The notes: a model not told the origin generated them from the sequence alone. Shown: positions 33,403 through 42,879, counted from the stretch's first letter. The stretch: 64,000 nt of DNA from Nostoc desertorum CM1-VF14 (GCA_019359245.1 JAHHHR010000020.1:1-64000); one strand, 5' to 3'. Numbers and translations: made by a program.

Positions 33403-34260
33403 GTGAACTTTTTTATCGGTTGTGCTGTTTGGGCATATAAAGGTTGAGTGGGCGAACTCTATCCTCAAGGCACTCGCACTGCCGATTTTCTTCATCTCTA
33501 CAGCCGTCGCCTCACCACTGTAGAAGGTAACACCACCTTTTATGCGGTACCTAACCAAGAAACTGTAAGCCGTTGGGCGACCGAAACACCAGCAGGTTTT
33601 GAATTTTGTCTAAAATTACCGCGAGATATTACTCATCAAGGGTTGCTACAACCATATATTCCGGCTGCTTTAAAATTTCTCGAAGGGATGCGCCCTTTAG
33701 GGAAGCGTCTTGGCCCGATATTTGCCCAGTTACCACCCAGTTACGCACCTGCATCACTTGACGATTTGACCAACTTTCTAGAAGCTTGGCCGCGCACAGA
33801 AGCACCCCTAGCGCTGGAAGTTCGTCATCCCCACTGGTTCAGAGAACCCCATGCTAGTAATTTGACGGCGCTTTTACAAAAGCTTGGTGTAGGACGGGTA
33901 CTGTTAGATTCGCGCCCCATCTACACTGGAGATGATGATCCCCAGTTGCAATCGGAACGGCGTAAACCCAAATTGCCGTTGCAATTGAGTGTGACAGCAC
34001 CTTTTACTATGATTCGGTTTATTTCTCATCCAAATTTATCAGTGAATCAGCCATTTATGGAAGAGTGGGTAAAGCAGATTCAGCAATGGTTACAGACGGG
34101 AGTGCGAATTTATTTCTTTGTTCATTGTCCAATAGAAGCGCGATCGCCTAGCACAGCCCGTCACTTCCAACAGCTATTGGAGCAGAGTAATACACCAGTT
34201 CCACCCCTACCTTGGAACAACCTTGAGCATCCTCCCAATCAACTCAGTTTATGGTCTTGA
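33403..34260 (+). pseudogene. DUF72 family gene with in-frame TGA
   Basis: Starting at GTG 33403 the frame reads MNFFIGCAVWAYKG then TGA (33445-33447) then VGELYPQGTRTADFLHLYSR. The family normally has Trp there (YKGWVGELYP), so TGG became TGA. The remaining 270 codons are intact (EGNTTFYAVP; FCLKLPRDITHQ; LEVRHPHWF; FFVHCPIEARSPSTARHFQQ). Translation could restart at GTG 33448, giving a protein without its first beta strand. DUF72 has a TIM-barrel fold of unclear function. Either a recent nonsense mutation or a sequencing error. Confidence 0.8.
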
Positions 34261-34560
34261 AAAGCAAGACGCAAGGAGTAGGCGGAGTAGTCCCACAGAA
34301 TGAGATTTCTAATATTTTTAACTTTTACAAAAAATCTCATGTTTAGTAATTAAAAAAAGAGCGATAATTAGTGTTACGATACTTTTTTGTTAAAGCTTGA
34401 TATTGATTTCTCCTTGACAAAAGGGGTAATAGTCCTCTTTGTAAAATGACGATGATGGTTTAGGAGATACATGAATGTATTTAACAGAAAAGTATTGATT
34501 TTTAATGTAAATGTGATTTAAGCGAATTTTTTGAGAGCAGTTACACCAAAGGAGGTTGAA
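34261..34560. other. Intergenic region
   Basis: GAGATTTC (34300) and GAAATCTC-like AAATCTC (about 34332) form a stem that may end the upstream transcript. AT-rich DNA follows, ending with AAAGGAGGTTGAA before the next gene. Confidence 0.4.
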
Positions 34561-35001
34561 ATGAGTCGTCTTCTTTATGAAAATTCAGTCTCTTACAAAG
34601 GATATCTCATAATTCCATTTGTTTTTGGAAAGCTTGATAATTACGAGGTTTATTCGTATAAATTGCTCTCTGAGATTGGGCGAAGGAGCCAATTTCATAA
34701 AGCAGAAAACCCAGCCAAAATTTATGGAAGTAGTATTAGTAATATCGTTGATATTGCTAAAGAGCATATTGATAAAAATTCAGAGTTTGTTAGTCGGAAG
34801 GATAGTTTTAAGTCTCGCTACATTTACCGAAACAATTTGATAATCATCTTCCAAGAAGGTGATAAATATTTTTATGATCATTATCCACCAGAGTTATTGA
34901 ATAATATTGCAGCTCCAAAATTATTCAAATCCGAATATGAATGTCTGAGTTGGATTAAGCAAGGGCTTAATGGAGAACATGTGCGGCAAAGAGCTATTTG
35001 A
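34561..35001 (+). CDS. Hypothetical protein, unknown family
   Basis: A 146-residue soluble protein rich in Tyr and Ser. ATG 34561 follows AAAGGAGGTTGAA, an almost perfect anti-16S match, so translation is likely strong; a longer frame starts at 34531 but without support. Segments: LLYENSVSYKGYLIIPFVFG, SSISNIVDIAKEHIDKNSEF, LFKSEYECLSWIKQGL. I recognise no domain. No operon partner. Confidence 0.65.
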   Translation: MSRLLYENSVSYKGYLIIPFVFGKLDNYEVYSYKLLSEIGRRSQFHKAENPAKIYGSSISNIVDIAKEHIDKNSEFVSRKDSFKSRYIYRNNLIIIFQEGDKYFYDHYPPELLNNIAAPKLFKSEYECLSWIKQGLNGEHVRQRAI

Positions 35002-35389
35002 ATAAGGCAGGAGTTAGTCCTTAAAACAAGCTTGATACTAGTTTTAAGAACTAACTTCTGTACCTTACTAAGTTAAAATATGTTAGGGATTTTCCATTTG
35101 TGCCAGAAGCAGCACGAGCCGAAGTTATTTGCTCCACACGTTGGCAATTAAGTATTTATCCTGCTGCGATCGCTATCTCAATTGCAGTTGGTTAACCTTG
35201 GTTTTTGCTCTATTGAACTGAGATATTGTAGCTAAATTGGGACGATTGGGAGTATGAGCGATCGGGGGACATTGAATATTGCTTTCTCCCACTCCCTATT
35301 CTCTTTAATTTTTATTTGCTCTAGACTCGACCTGAATGCATTTTTATTGGATCATGAAGAATGATTAAGAAAAACGAGTATAGACAAAT
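35002..35389. other. Gene-free region, possible small relic
   Basis: A short frame at about 35090-35195 (FPFVPEAARAEVICSTRWQL) has protein-like composition but no relatives that I recognise. A GCGATCGC site lies at about 35166. Otherwise nothing. Confidence 0.3.
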
Positions 35390-36658
35390 ATGATAAAAAT
35401 GCTAGCTGAAAACTTGATTGGAATTGAGACAAGATTACAAATTAATTGGGTTTGGTTAAATACAAGCTTGCAGTTTCTTACTTGGGGACTTTTTTCACTT
35501 TTACTCGCTGAGGTCTTGAGAGACAGTTACCATGCTTTGTGTCACCAAGTCAATTGGCTTGCTAAATGGCACAACAAGCACCACATGGCTTATCGCCGAG
35601 ATTTATCCATAGTTTCCCTGAAAGTTTACCAAGAATCGCAACTATATCACGACATTTTAGAGTCGAGTCTACTGCTGGTGGTATTGGTAGTCATTGCCTT
35701 AATTGTCCAGCAAATGGGGTTATGGCTGGGAGTAGCTTATGGTTGCACCTTCTTGTATGGGGCGTCTGTACGATATTTTCAGGGAAAAATTGATACAGAC
35801 TACAACCACCTACCCGGTCCTTTAGAGACAATACCATCCATTTGGTGGGTGAATCGGACTTACCATTGGCGGCATCATTTTGATGATGTCAACGCTTATT
35901 ACAGTGGTGTCTTTCCCCTAGTGGATAAAATTCTTGGTACAGGACTATCTCTCAAAGGTAAAACCATCGCTTTAACAGGAGCATCAGGAGCGTTGGGACA
36001 AGCATTAGCGGCTGAACTTGTAAAGAATAATGCTAAAGTCGTAGCATTAACCACTAATCCAGAAAAATTAGTAGAGCAAGTTGGGGTGAAGGTGGTTCCT
36101 TGGCAGTTGGGTAACGAAGCCGAACTGAGGAATAGTTTAGAGAAAGTAGATATTTTAATTATCAACCACGGAATCAATGTCTACGCCAGCCGCACATCGG
36201 AGGCTATCAACACCTCCTATGAAGTGAATACCTTTTCAGCGTTGCGGTTGATGGATATATTTTTGACAACTGTAACAGGCCCACAAGCAAAAGCAACCAA
36301 GGAAATCTGGGTAAACACTTCTGAGGCTGAAGTTTCTCCAGCACTGAGTCCGCTTTATGAACTCAGCAAAAGATCGCTAGGAGATATTGTTACCCTAAAG
36401 CGTTTGGACGGGGATTGTGTAATTCGCAAGTTAATTCTTGGCCCATTCAAGAGTCAACTGAATCCTTATGGAGTGATGTCTGCACAGCAAGTTGCTCGTG
36501 CCATCTTGTTTTTCGCTCGGCGCGACTTCCGAAATATTATTGTGGCAATAAATCCTCTCACCTATCTGCTGTTTCCCTTAAAAGAAATTAGTACGTCGCT
36601 ATACTATCGACTTTTTAGCCGAACAGCGAAAAGTGAACAGGACTTACGCAAACAATAG
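35390..36658 (+). CDS. Bifunctional sterol desaturase-like / short-chain dehydrogenase
   Basis: A 422-residue fusion known in cyanobacteria. The N-terminal 190 residues are membrane-embedded with His clusters HALCHQ, WHNKHH and YHWRHHFDD, the di-iron ligands of the fatty-acid hydroxylase/sterol desaturase superfamily. The C-terminal part is an SDR Rossmann domain with TGASGALGQ and catalytic YELSK. The natural substrate is not known, probably a lipid or carotenoid-like compound. ATG 35390 was chosen; an upstream extension is not supported. No nearby pathway genes. Confidence 0.87.
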   Translation: MIKMLAENLIGIETRLQINWVWLNTSLQFLTWGLFSLLLAEVLRDSYHALCHQVNWLAKWHNKHHMAYRRDLSIVSLKVYQESQLYHDILESSLLLVVLVVIALIVQQMGLWLGVAYGCTFLYGASVRYFQGKIDTDYNHLPGPLETIPSIWWVNRTYHWRHHFDDVNAYYSGVFPLVDKILGTGLSLKGKTIALTGASGALGQALAAELVKNNAKVVALTTNPEKLVEQVGVKVVPWQLGNEAELRNSLEKVDILIINHGINVYASRTSEAINTSYEVNTFSALRLMDIFLTTVTGPQAKATKEIWVNTSEAEVSPALSPLYELSKRSLGDIVTLKRLDGDCVIRKLILGPFKSQLNPYGVMSAQQVARAILFFARRDFRNIIVAINPLTYLLFPLKEISTSLYYRLFSRTAKSEQDLRKQ

Positions 36659-36719
36659 CCGAAAAGAATGATTTTTAGGTAGGGGCAATTTATGAATTGC
36701 TCCTATTGCGTGTAGTTTT

Positions 36720-36756
36720 GTGTAGGCGTAGCCCGCCGCAGGCATCGCTCCGAGTA
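36720..36756. repeat. GTAGGCGTAGCCCGCCGCAGGCATCGCTC repeat
   Basis: TAGCCCGCCGCAGGCATCGC is a dispersed Nostoc repeat. Nearly the same sequence is found inside the mscS-like gene near 40842 and in the hairpin at 29776. Confidence 0.6.
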
Positions 36757-36759
36757 AGT

Positions 36760-36852
36760 GCTGATTATTTAACGTTGAAAAAAGCATACTCTCATACACC
36801 TTTAAAATGGAAAGACTATTCTATTCCAGATTTTGAGCAATTATTACCCTAA
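36760..36852 (+). pseudogene. C-terminal coding fragment
   Basis: An open frame directly after the repeat reads ADYLTLKKAYSHTPLKWKDY then SIPDFEQLLP-stop. It has no start codon and the upstream part appears replaced by the dispersed repeat. The family is not identified. Confidence 0.35.
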
Positions 36853-37235
36853 TATAAAACACTGACCGAATAGGAACGAATTGCCGAGTCTACAGTTACA
36901 ATTGTTAACTTATGTTGTAAAGCTTGACAAATCAACATTCTATCAAAAGGATCACGATGTAATAATGGTAAATTTAAGAGTTGAGCAACACTTTCTTCAT
37001 CTAGGTTGAGGCTACTGATTAGATGCTGCTGACGCTGTTTTGGAAGGTATATTTCAGGTGATTCTGGTAATGGTAATTTACCTAATTGATATTTAACTGT
37101 TGCTTCCCAAACTGAAACGCAACTTAAATATACGTCGTTATTTAAATCACGAATACTATTTTGTAAATGAATTGGTAATTTTTGATCGCCACTAATAAAC
37201 CATAAGAAAATATGGGTATCTAATAATAGTTTCAT
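36849..37235 (-). CDS. PIN-domain toxin (VapC-like)
   Basis: A 128-residue PIN ribonuclease. The acidic residues are Asp6 in LLLDTHIFLW, Glu44 in SVWEATVKYQ, Asp95 in LLHRDPFDRML with Asp98, and Asp116 in TVDSAI. It is the toxin of a type II module, probably cleaving tRNA or rRNA. It overlaps the antitoxin gene by 4 bases (ATGA). Cyanobacterial relatives are usually paired with Phd-type antitoxins, as here. Confidence 0.92.
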   Translation of the reverse strand: MKLLLDTHIFLWFISGDQKLPIHLQNSIRDLNNDVYLSCVSVWEATVKYQLGKLPLPESPEIYLPKQRQQHLISSLNLDEESVAQLLNLPLLHRDPFDRMLICQALQHKLTIVTVDSAIRSYSVSVLY

Positions 37236-37471
37236 TTACCTTCAAAACTATTCAAAATCTCTTCAGGTAAGGAGCTATCAAAATCATCTGGAACAATGAA
37301 CTCTCCAGCACATAAGCCATAAGGTCTAATTTGTTGAGAGGTGGCTGAAACTGGCTTAATTTCTGCAATAGGTTTACCTGCTTGCATGATAAGAATACTT
37401 TCACCTGCTGCTACTTGTTGAAGATAGCTAGTTAGATTTTGCTGGATTTCATCAATCGTTACGGTTAACAT
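37232..37471 (-). CDS. Phd/YefM-family antitoxin
   Basis: A 79-residue antitoxin starting MLTVTIDEIQQNLTSYLQQV, followed by GESILIMQAGKPIAEIKPV, the Phd/YefM DNA-binding fold. The C-terminal acidic tail (FIVPDDFDSSLPEEILNSF) would wrap the toxin. First gene of the pair; it probably represses its own promoter. Confidence 0.9.
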   Translation of the reverse strand: MLTVTIDEIQQNLTSYLQQVAAGESILIMQAGKPIAEIKPVSATSQQIRPYGLCAGEFIVPDDFDSSLPEEILNSFEGK

Positions 37472-37567
37472 GAAATGTGTATGTAGGAATATTTATAGTA
37501 TATCAAGTTGATAGTTTTAAGTTATAGCAATGGCTATTCCCGATTTAGCAGGAACTTTTAGGCTTAA

Positions 37568-37903
37568 TTAATTAACTGCAAATTCAGTATATTGTCTTAT
37601 ATCAGCTGGTTGGAAGGCTAGAAAAATTTGATTTTTAGGAATACCAGCGTTAACAAGTTCATTTGCCATACCGTATGCTGTCCCGTCTCTTTGACTCCAG
37701 ATTTTATCGTTGATGATATCAATATGGACTAAGCAACCATGCACCCGTTGATTATTTTCCCAGCCTAATGTTAGTAGCACGTAATGGTTGACACTTTGGT
37801 CTATAATTAGTGGCCTTTATAGCTATCCGTAAGCGTAGGGGAGTTGGGCGTATTCGTTTAATATTTTTTGAATGATTTGGCAATAGTTATCTAAGGTATC
37901 CAT
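37568..37903 (-). pseudogene. xisI: xisI pseudogene with two in-frame stops
   Basis: From ATG 37903 the frame reads MDTLDNYCQIIQKILNEYAQ then LPYAYG-TAG-L-TAA-RPLIIDQSVNHY and continues unshifted through GWENNQRVHGCLVHIDIIND to IRQYTEFAVN. Stops fall at codons 32 and 34 in a segment that is normally continuous in XisI. No xisH is adjacent. It is therefore a dead paralogue of the gene at 6912. Confidence 0.85.
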
Positions 37904-38042
37904 TGCAGTACTATCTCTCTCTTCGAGTCGAAGACAAGTGAACAAATTTTATCTCGCGCAAATAAGCAAAGGCAAAAAGTAAGAATATAAAATATAGTAA
38001 TATTTTATATTACTAATGTTTATTCAAAAATAAATAACTACT

Positions 38043-39038
38043 ATGTCAAATCCAATTCTAATAACTTTAAAAATTTATCTTGAACAATTTTGTTGTGATT
38101 TTTTCAGTAAGAAGCAAATAGACAGTATTTTTTCAGGTGGGGGCTTTACCAGGGATGAATCAATAAAATTTGAGTATAAACGTGATTTAATAAATCAATA
38201 TTATAAATCAGTTGATTGGGAAAGTCCAGTAATAATACCCAAATTAAATCAAGTTATAGAAACAATATTGTATTTTATTCATTTATCTGATGATGCAAAA
38301 AATAATTTTCGTAAAACACTCTCAGACATTGGCTTTAAATTTGATGGCAATAAAGTTATTTATCAGCCAATTATTCCTAATAATAGTTTATTTTTATCAC
38401 AATTTCCTGTTGGATTGCCATTTGGCAAACCCAAGCCAGAGTTTGCTGTTCAAATTAACAAAGGTAGCCAAAAGTTAAAATTTGAATGGAAAAATGGGAT
38501 TGGAATTATAGACTTTAATGTTTATCCTGATTTAACTTATCAAAAATTAGCACAAAACTTTAATTTATATTTAGGAACAACAGATAAAAGTTTAAGAATA
38601 GCTTTGAGAGACATGAATCAAACTGAATATGAAACACAACTTTTCCTCCATTATGCTAACAAATTTAATATGGCTAATCAAAATATACCTATACTCATAC
38701 CTCAAGCTTGGATACAATGGCATTCACAATCAAAAAAATATTTAAACTCTACATCATCTCTAAATATTAACGACATTTATAGGGTTGACTTTGTAGCTTT
38801 CTGGAAAAATAAAAGATTTGCTATTTTTATTGACGATATTAGTCATTATGCTACTCGTAAGTACAATCAAGAAACCTGGTTAGCTAGTGAAGAAGAATAT
38901 TCTAAAAATATACAGCAAGATAGAAAATTGATGAAAGAAGGATGGTTTGTAATTAGGTTTAGTAATTGGGAAATCAAACAAAAAGAATTACTTGATAAAG
39001 CTATGATTAATTTACAAGAAATAATAGTCTTTTCTTGA
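38043..39038 (+). CDS. Unknown protein with nuclease-like C-terminus, possible defence gene
   Basis: A 331-residue, AT-rich gene with many ATA, TTA and AAA codons compared with its neighbours, suggesting transfer. The N-terminal 110 residues (FSKKQIDSIFSGGGF; DLINQYYKSVDWESPVIIPK; LNQVIETIL) resemble the small helical domains at the front of Abi-type and STAND-associated effectors. The C-terminal part (YRVDFVAFWKNKRFAIFIDD; EEEYSKNIQQDRKLMKEGWF) has the strand-strand-helix layout of PD-(D/E)XK/DUF559-like nucleases, but the usual ExK reads IDD. The family is not identified; no partner gene. It sits next to a toxin-antitoxin pair. Confidence 0.6.
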   Translation: MSNPILITLKIYLEQFCCDFFSKKQIDSIFSGGGFTRDESIKFEYKRDLINQYYKSVDWESPVIIPKLNQVIETILYFIHLSDDAKNNFRKTLSDIGFKFDGNKVIYQPIIPNNSLFLSQFPVGLPFGKPKPEFAVQINKGSQKLKFEWKNGIGIIDFNVYPDLTYQKLAQNFNLYLGTTDKSLRIALRDMNQTEYETQLFLHYANKFNMANQNIPILIPQAWIQWHSQSKKYLNSTSSLNINDIYRVDFVAFWKNKRFAIFIDDISHYATRKYNQETWLASEEEYSKNIQQDRKLMKEGWFVIRFSNWEIKQKELLDKAMINLQEIIVFS

Positions 39039-39106
39039 TGTTTTACTCTTATTATTTCGTACCTTTATGGTTTCTTAAATAAATTCATAATACCGAACAC
39101 AAAAAA

Positions 39107-39130
39107 GGGATAAGCCCAAAAGCCTATCCC
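39107..39130. terminator. Bidirectional terminator
   Basis: GGGATA-A-GC and GC-C-TATCCC pair around CCAAAA, with A runs on one side and T runs on the other strand. It separates the convergent 38043 gene and ahcY. Confidence 0.65.
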
Positions 39131-39154
39131 CAAAAAAATCAATTAATCAATGTA

Positions 39155-40435
39155 TCAAGTTCCACTTGTCCAAGAATTGATGTACTCAATTTGATCGGGT
39201 GTCAAACTATCAATCGTGATACCAATAGCTTGCAACTTCAATCGAGCAATTTCTTGATCGACTTCAACCGGAATTGAGTGCAAACCAGGTTGCAATTTAC
39301 CTTTATTCTTCACCAGGAATTCACAAGCCAAAGCTTGGTTCGCAAAACTCATATCCATTACCGCGCTGGGGTGTCCTTCAGCCGCAGCTAGGTTAATCAA
39401 GCGTCCTTGTCCGAGAACGACTACTGATTTACCATTTTTCAACTTGTACTCTTCGGTGAAAGGACGAACTTCTTTGACTTCCTTAGCTTGTGCAGCCAAG
39501 TATTTCAAATCAAGTTCCAAGTCAAAGTGACCGGAGTTACAAACGATCGCACCGTCTTTCATGACATCGAAGTGTTCACCACGAACGACGTGCTTGTTAC
39601 CAGTCACAGTGATAAAGATATCACCTTGGGGTGCAGCTTCTGCCATTGGGAGGACGCGGAAGCCATCCATTACGGCTTCAATTGCCTTGATGGGGTCGAT
39701 TTCGGTGACGATGACGTTAGCACCCATGCCACGGGCGCGGAGGGCTGTACCTTTACCACACCAGCCATAACCGACGACGACAATGTTTTTACCAGCCAAC
39801 AAAATATTTGTGGCGCGGATAATGCCATCTAGGGTTGATTGCCCAGTACCATAGCGATTATCAAAGAAGTGCTTGGTGTCAGCGTCGTTGACGTTGACTG
39901 CGGGGAAGGTGAGAACGCCTTCTCTAAACATGGCGCGTAACCGCACAATGCCAGTGGTGGTTTCTTCGGTGCTACCAATCAAATCAGCGATTTGGTGTTG
40001 GCGTTGTTGTACCAGAGTTGCTACCACATCGCTACCGTCATCAACAATAATGTTGGGGCGATGATCTAAAGCTATTTGAACGTGGCGGTTATAAGTTTCG
40101 TTATCTTCGCCTTTTTGAGCAAAGACGGGAATTTCATGATCCAAGACGAGGCTAGCGGCTACGTCATCTTGCGTTGATAAGGGGTTACTAGCAATTAAAA
40201 GCGCGTCTGCACCACCGGCTTTCAGAGCGATCGCCAAATGTGCTGTTTCTGTTGTAATGTGGGCGCAAGCTACAAGGCGTAAACCAGCGAAGGGTTTCTC
40301 GATAGCAAAGCGATCGCGGATTTGCCGCAAAACTGGCATTTCGCGTCCAGCCCATTCAATGCGCTGTCTACCCAAGGCAGCTAGGCCGAGGTCTTTAACC
40401 TCGTGCTTTAATCGGGGAGAAGTTGCGGTCATCAA
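39155..40435 (-). CDS. ahcY: Adenosylhomocysteinase
   Basis: A 426-residue NAD-dependent enzyme that splits S-adenosylhomocysteine into adenosine and homocysteine, keeping methylation going. Typical segments: ACAHITTETAHLAIAL, DDGSDVVATLV, GTGQSTLDGIIRATNILLAG with GKNIVVVGYGWCGKG (NAD site), HFDLELDLKYL and the C-terminal DQEIARLKLQAIGI. It lacks the roughly 40-residue insert of plant-type enzymes. The second Met, one codon later, may be the true start. No SAH riboswitch is visible upstream. Confidence 0.97.
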   Translation of the reverse strand: MMTATSPRLKHEVKDLGLAALGRQRIEWAGREMPVLRQIRDRFAIEKPFAGLRLVACAHITTETAHLAIALKAGGADALLIASNPLSTQDDVAASLVLDHEIPVFAQKGEDNETYNRHVQIALDHRPNIIVDDGSDVVATLVQQRQHQIADLIGSTEETTTGIVRLRAMFREGVLTFPAVNVNDADTKHFFDNRYGTGQSTLDGIIRATNILLAGKNIVVVGYGWCGKGTALRARGMGANVIVTEIDPIKAIEAVMDGFRVLPMAEAAPQGDIFITVTGNKHVVRGEHFDVMKDGAIVCNSGHFDLELDLKYLAAQAKEVKEVRPFTEEYKLKNGKSVVVLGQGRLINLAAAEGHPSAVMDMSFANQALACEFLVKNKGKLQPGLHSIPVEVDQEIARLKLQAIGITIDSLTPDQIEYINSWTSGT

Positions 40436-40811
40436 AAGTTACCTCTAAAAATTAAAAAGCTACGTAAAATTTACGCACTCTACTAGGTTATCTACGACTG
40501 GCGATTTTTGCTTGTATTTAGCAAATCACTAGTCAATAGTCCTAAAAACTAGCTTGACGTTTGATCAGCATAATGTCAACTTTATTCTTTTTGTCTTATT
40601 TTTGGTAAGAGTAAGGCTCTTTTAAGCTTTGATGGCTGATTCTAAATACACTGTCATCTCTCTAAAAATAGAATACAACCCAAAAAAACATCAAAGTTTT
40701 ATCATCATAAAGGAAAAACTTCAACTTTAGATAGGTACATTTACTCAAAATAATTGAGCAGGATGGTTATAGAAGTAATTAAAAGTCAATTTTACTCAAG
40801 GAGGTGTTTGA
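40436..40811. other. Divergent promoter region of ahcY and mscS-like gene
   Basis: About 375 AT-rich bases. CTACGTAAAATTTACGCAC near 40460 is a small palindrome close to the ahcY start. Nothing else is recognisable. The mscS-like gene is preceded by AAGGAGGTGTTTGA. Confidence 0.4.
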
Positions 40812-42485
40812 GTGCGCTTTAAATTTTTGGCGTTGGCTTTGCCCGCCGTAGGCATCGCTAGTTCAATGGCCATAGCTGTTGTATCTGTGCCAAAAGCCAC
40901 AGCCCAGATTCCTTTGTTACCGCAGCTGCAAGCTCCCAGCAGTGTGAGCAATGATTCCAATAATAGACTTGTTACAGGCTGGATTTATTTAGATGGTCGT
41001 CGGTTATTTCAGATAGCGGCATCAAGAGCCAACTTCCCTGAGCGTTCAGAAGACATCCAAAAGAAGTTGGAGAAAATTGCCCAAAATTACTTTCAGTCAC
41101 CACCAAATACACCAGTCAACGTAAATATTCCCAAAGTAAACCAATTACCAGTAATTTATGTCAACGGTCAATATCTGATGACCATTACTTCTGAGGATGC
41201 TGGACTCCGAGAGGTAGATACATGGACATCGGCAAATCAAATCGCCGAATCCTTACAAGAAGACTTGCAACAAGCAAAGCAAGAAAGACAAACTCAATTT
41301 TTAATCGACCAAGGTAAAATTGCTGCGGGCATTGGATTGGTGATGATGCTCATGAGTTTGGGGGTATATAGCTGGCAGCAGCGTTCCAAAAAGGATTTAG
41401 TACACTCCATCGCCTCTCAACCCAACACAGGCTCCTCAAACTCCCAAATTTCACCAGCAGCAGCTCAACCAATTGCAACACAACTGAATCAACAGCAACA
41501 CCGACATCTCCAAGAAGTTAAGAGACGATTATTCCAGCTAACTCAAGCAGGAATTTGGGGAGGTGGAAGCTTCTTTATTTTGGGTCTATTTCCCTACACA
41601 CGACCATTTCAGGTAATAATTCTCAATGCCGTCCAATTTCCTTTGCGATTAGGTGTTGTGTTCCTGGTAACTTACGTAGCAATCCGTCTCATCTATGCCC
41701 TCATTGACCGCTTCACCACCACTCTGATTAGCAGTGGTGCTTTATTGACTCCAGAAAGTTCTGAACGGCTGAGAATGCGAGTTTCCACGTTTTCTGGCGT
41801 GACTAAAAGCATCGCTACTGGTATCTGCGTAGGAGTAGGCTTTTTGCTAGCGCTAGTGTCATTGGGGATAGATATCGTTCCCTTGCTAGCGGGTGCCAGT
41901 TTAGTTGGTGTTGCGGTATCTCTGGCCTCGCAAAACTTAATTAAAGATGCAATTAACGGTTTCCTGATCATTTTAGAAGACCAGTACGCTTTAGGAGATG
42001 TGATTAATGTAGGAAACGTGGGAGGCTTAGTAGAAAATCTGAATCTGCGGATGACCCAATTACGAGATTCCGAAGGGCGCTTGATCACGATTCCCAATAG
42101 TGAAATTAAAGTTGTTGCCAATCTTTCTAGCCGTTGGTCAAGAGCCGATTTAACGATTCCGATCGCCTACCAAGCTGATATTGAAAAAGCTTTGATGTTG
42201 ATTGAAAGTATTGGCTTTGAGATGGATAAAGATCCACAATGGGAGCGTCAAATTTTGGAACCGCCACAAGTTTTGGGAATAGATCAATTTGGCGATCGCG
42301 GTTTGATTGTTCGCGTCTGGATTAAAACACAGCCCCTCAAACAATGGGATGTAGCACGGGAGTTTCGCCGTCGGCTCAAAGTTGCTCTAGACCAAGCTGG
42401 AATTTCTATTTCTGTGCCTCAACAAGCAATTTGGGTCAATGATGAGCAGTTGTTAAATTTTCAGGGTAATGGCAAAGCTAATTAG
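40812..42485 (+). CDS. MscS-family mechanosensitive channel with large periplasmic domain
   Basis: A 557-residue protein from a GTG start behind AAGGAGGTGTTTGA. Residues 1-31 look like a signal peptide ending in ATAQ. Residues 45-165 form a periplasmic domain, then a helix at about 172-190, further helices at about 250-310, and the MscS core: pore helix LLAGASLVGVAVSLASQNLI, beta domain EDQYALGDVINVGNVGGLVE, PNSEIKVVANLSSRW. It would open under membrane tension. The signal-peptide codons for ALPAVGIAS consist of the dispersed CCCGCCGTAGGCATCGC repeat. Confidence 0.88.
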   Translation: MRFKFLALALPAVGIASSMAIAVVSVPKATAQIPLLPQLQAPSSVSNDSNNRLVTGWIYLDGRRLFQIAASRANFPERSEDIQKKLEKIAQNYFQSPPNTPVNVNIPKVNQLPVIYVNGQYLMTITSEDAGLREVDTWTSANQIAESLQEDLQQAKQERQTQFLIDQGKIAAGIGLVMMLMSLGVYSWQQRSKKDLVHSIASQPNTGSSNSQISPAAAQPIATQLNQQQHRHLQEVKRRLFQLTQAGIWGGGSFFILGLFPYTRPFQVIILNAVQFPLRLGVVFLVTYVAIRLIYALIDRFTTTLISSGALLTPESSERLRMRVSTFSGVTKSIATGICVGVGFLLALVSLGIDIVPLLAGASLVGVAVSLASQNLIKDAINGFLIILEDQYALGDVINVGNVGGLVENLNLRMTQLRDSEGRLITIPNSEIKVVANLSSRWSRADLTIPIAYQADIEKALMLIESIGFEMDKDPQWERQILEPPQVLGIDQFGDRGLIVRVWIKTQPLKQWDVAREFRRRLKVALDQAGISISVPQQAIWVNDEQLLNFQGNGKAN

Positions 42486-42661
42486 AAACAGGGCTTACGC
42501 ACTCAAAACCTGAAACCTCGTTCGCGTAGGTGCGCGAAGCACATTCCCCCCTAATACGGTTCTCCTTGGTTGAGGCAGGTAAGGGGGACAGGGGGAGTGA
42601 AATAACCCTCTTTCTTCCTCTGCTTATCCGAACCGTATTGAACTCCCCCCTAACTAAAAAA
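42486..42661. repeat. Repeat-containing spacer
   Basis: CATTCCCCCCTAATACGGTT and an inverted GAACCGTATTGAACTCCCCCC lie at 42541-42650, giving a long imperfect inverted repeat. No coding sequence. Confidence 0.5.
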
Positions 42662-42770
42662 CTACGGTGTACACACAAGTCGAAATTACCCCCCCTTAAT
42701 CCCCTGACGGGTGTAGGGTGGGGTAATTCGAGGATTGGTAGTGATTCGATAACTTATGTGTACACCGTAG
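42662..42770. repeat. 109-bp inverted-repeat element (GTGTACAC family)
   Basis: Ends CTACGGTGTACACACAAGT and ACTTATGTGTACACCGTAG are 19-bp inverted repeats with one mismatch, enclosing a CCCCCCTTAATCCCC/GGGTGGGG core. Partial relatives lie near 14220 and 19510. No ORF; it looks like a MITE or a mobile terminator. Confidence 0.65.
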
Positions 42771-42879
42771 CTAACTAAAAAAGGGGGGATATTTTATGGG
42801 TAAGTTTTATAGAAATATAGTTATATGTTGTTTACATGAAGCAACATATAACATATCTAAAACACTAATTAGTAATTAA

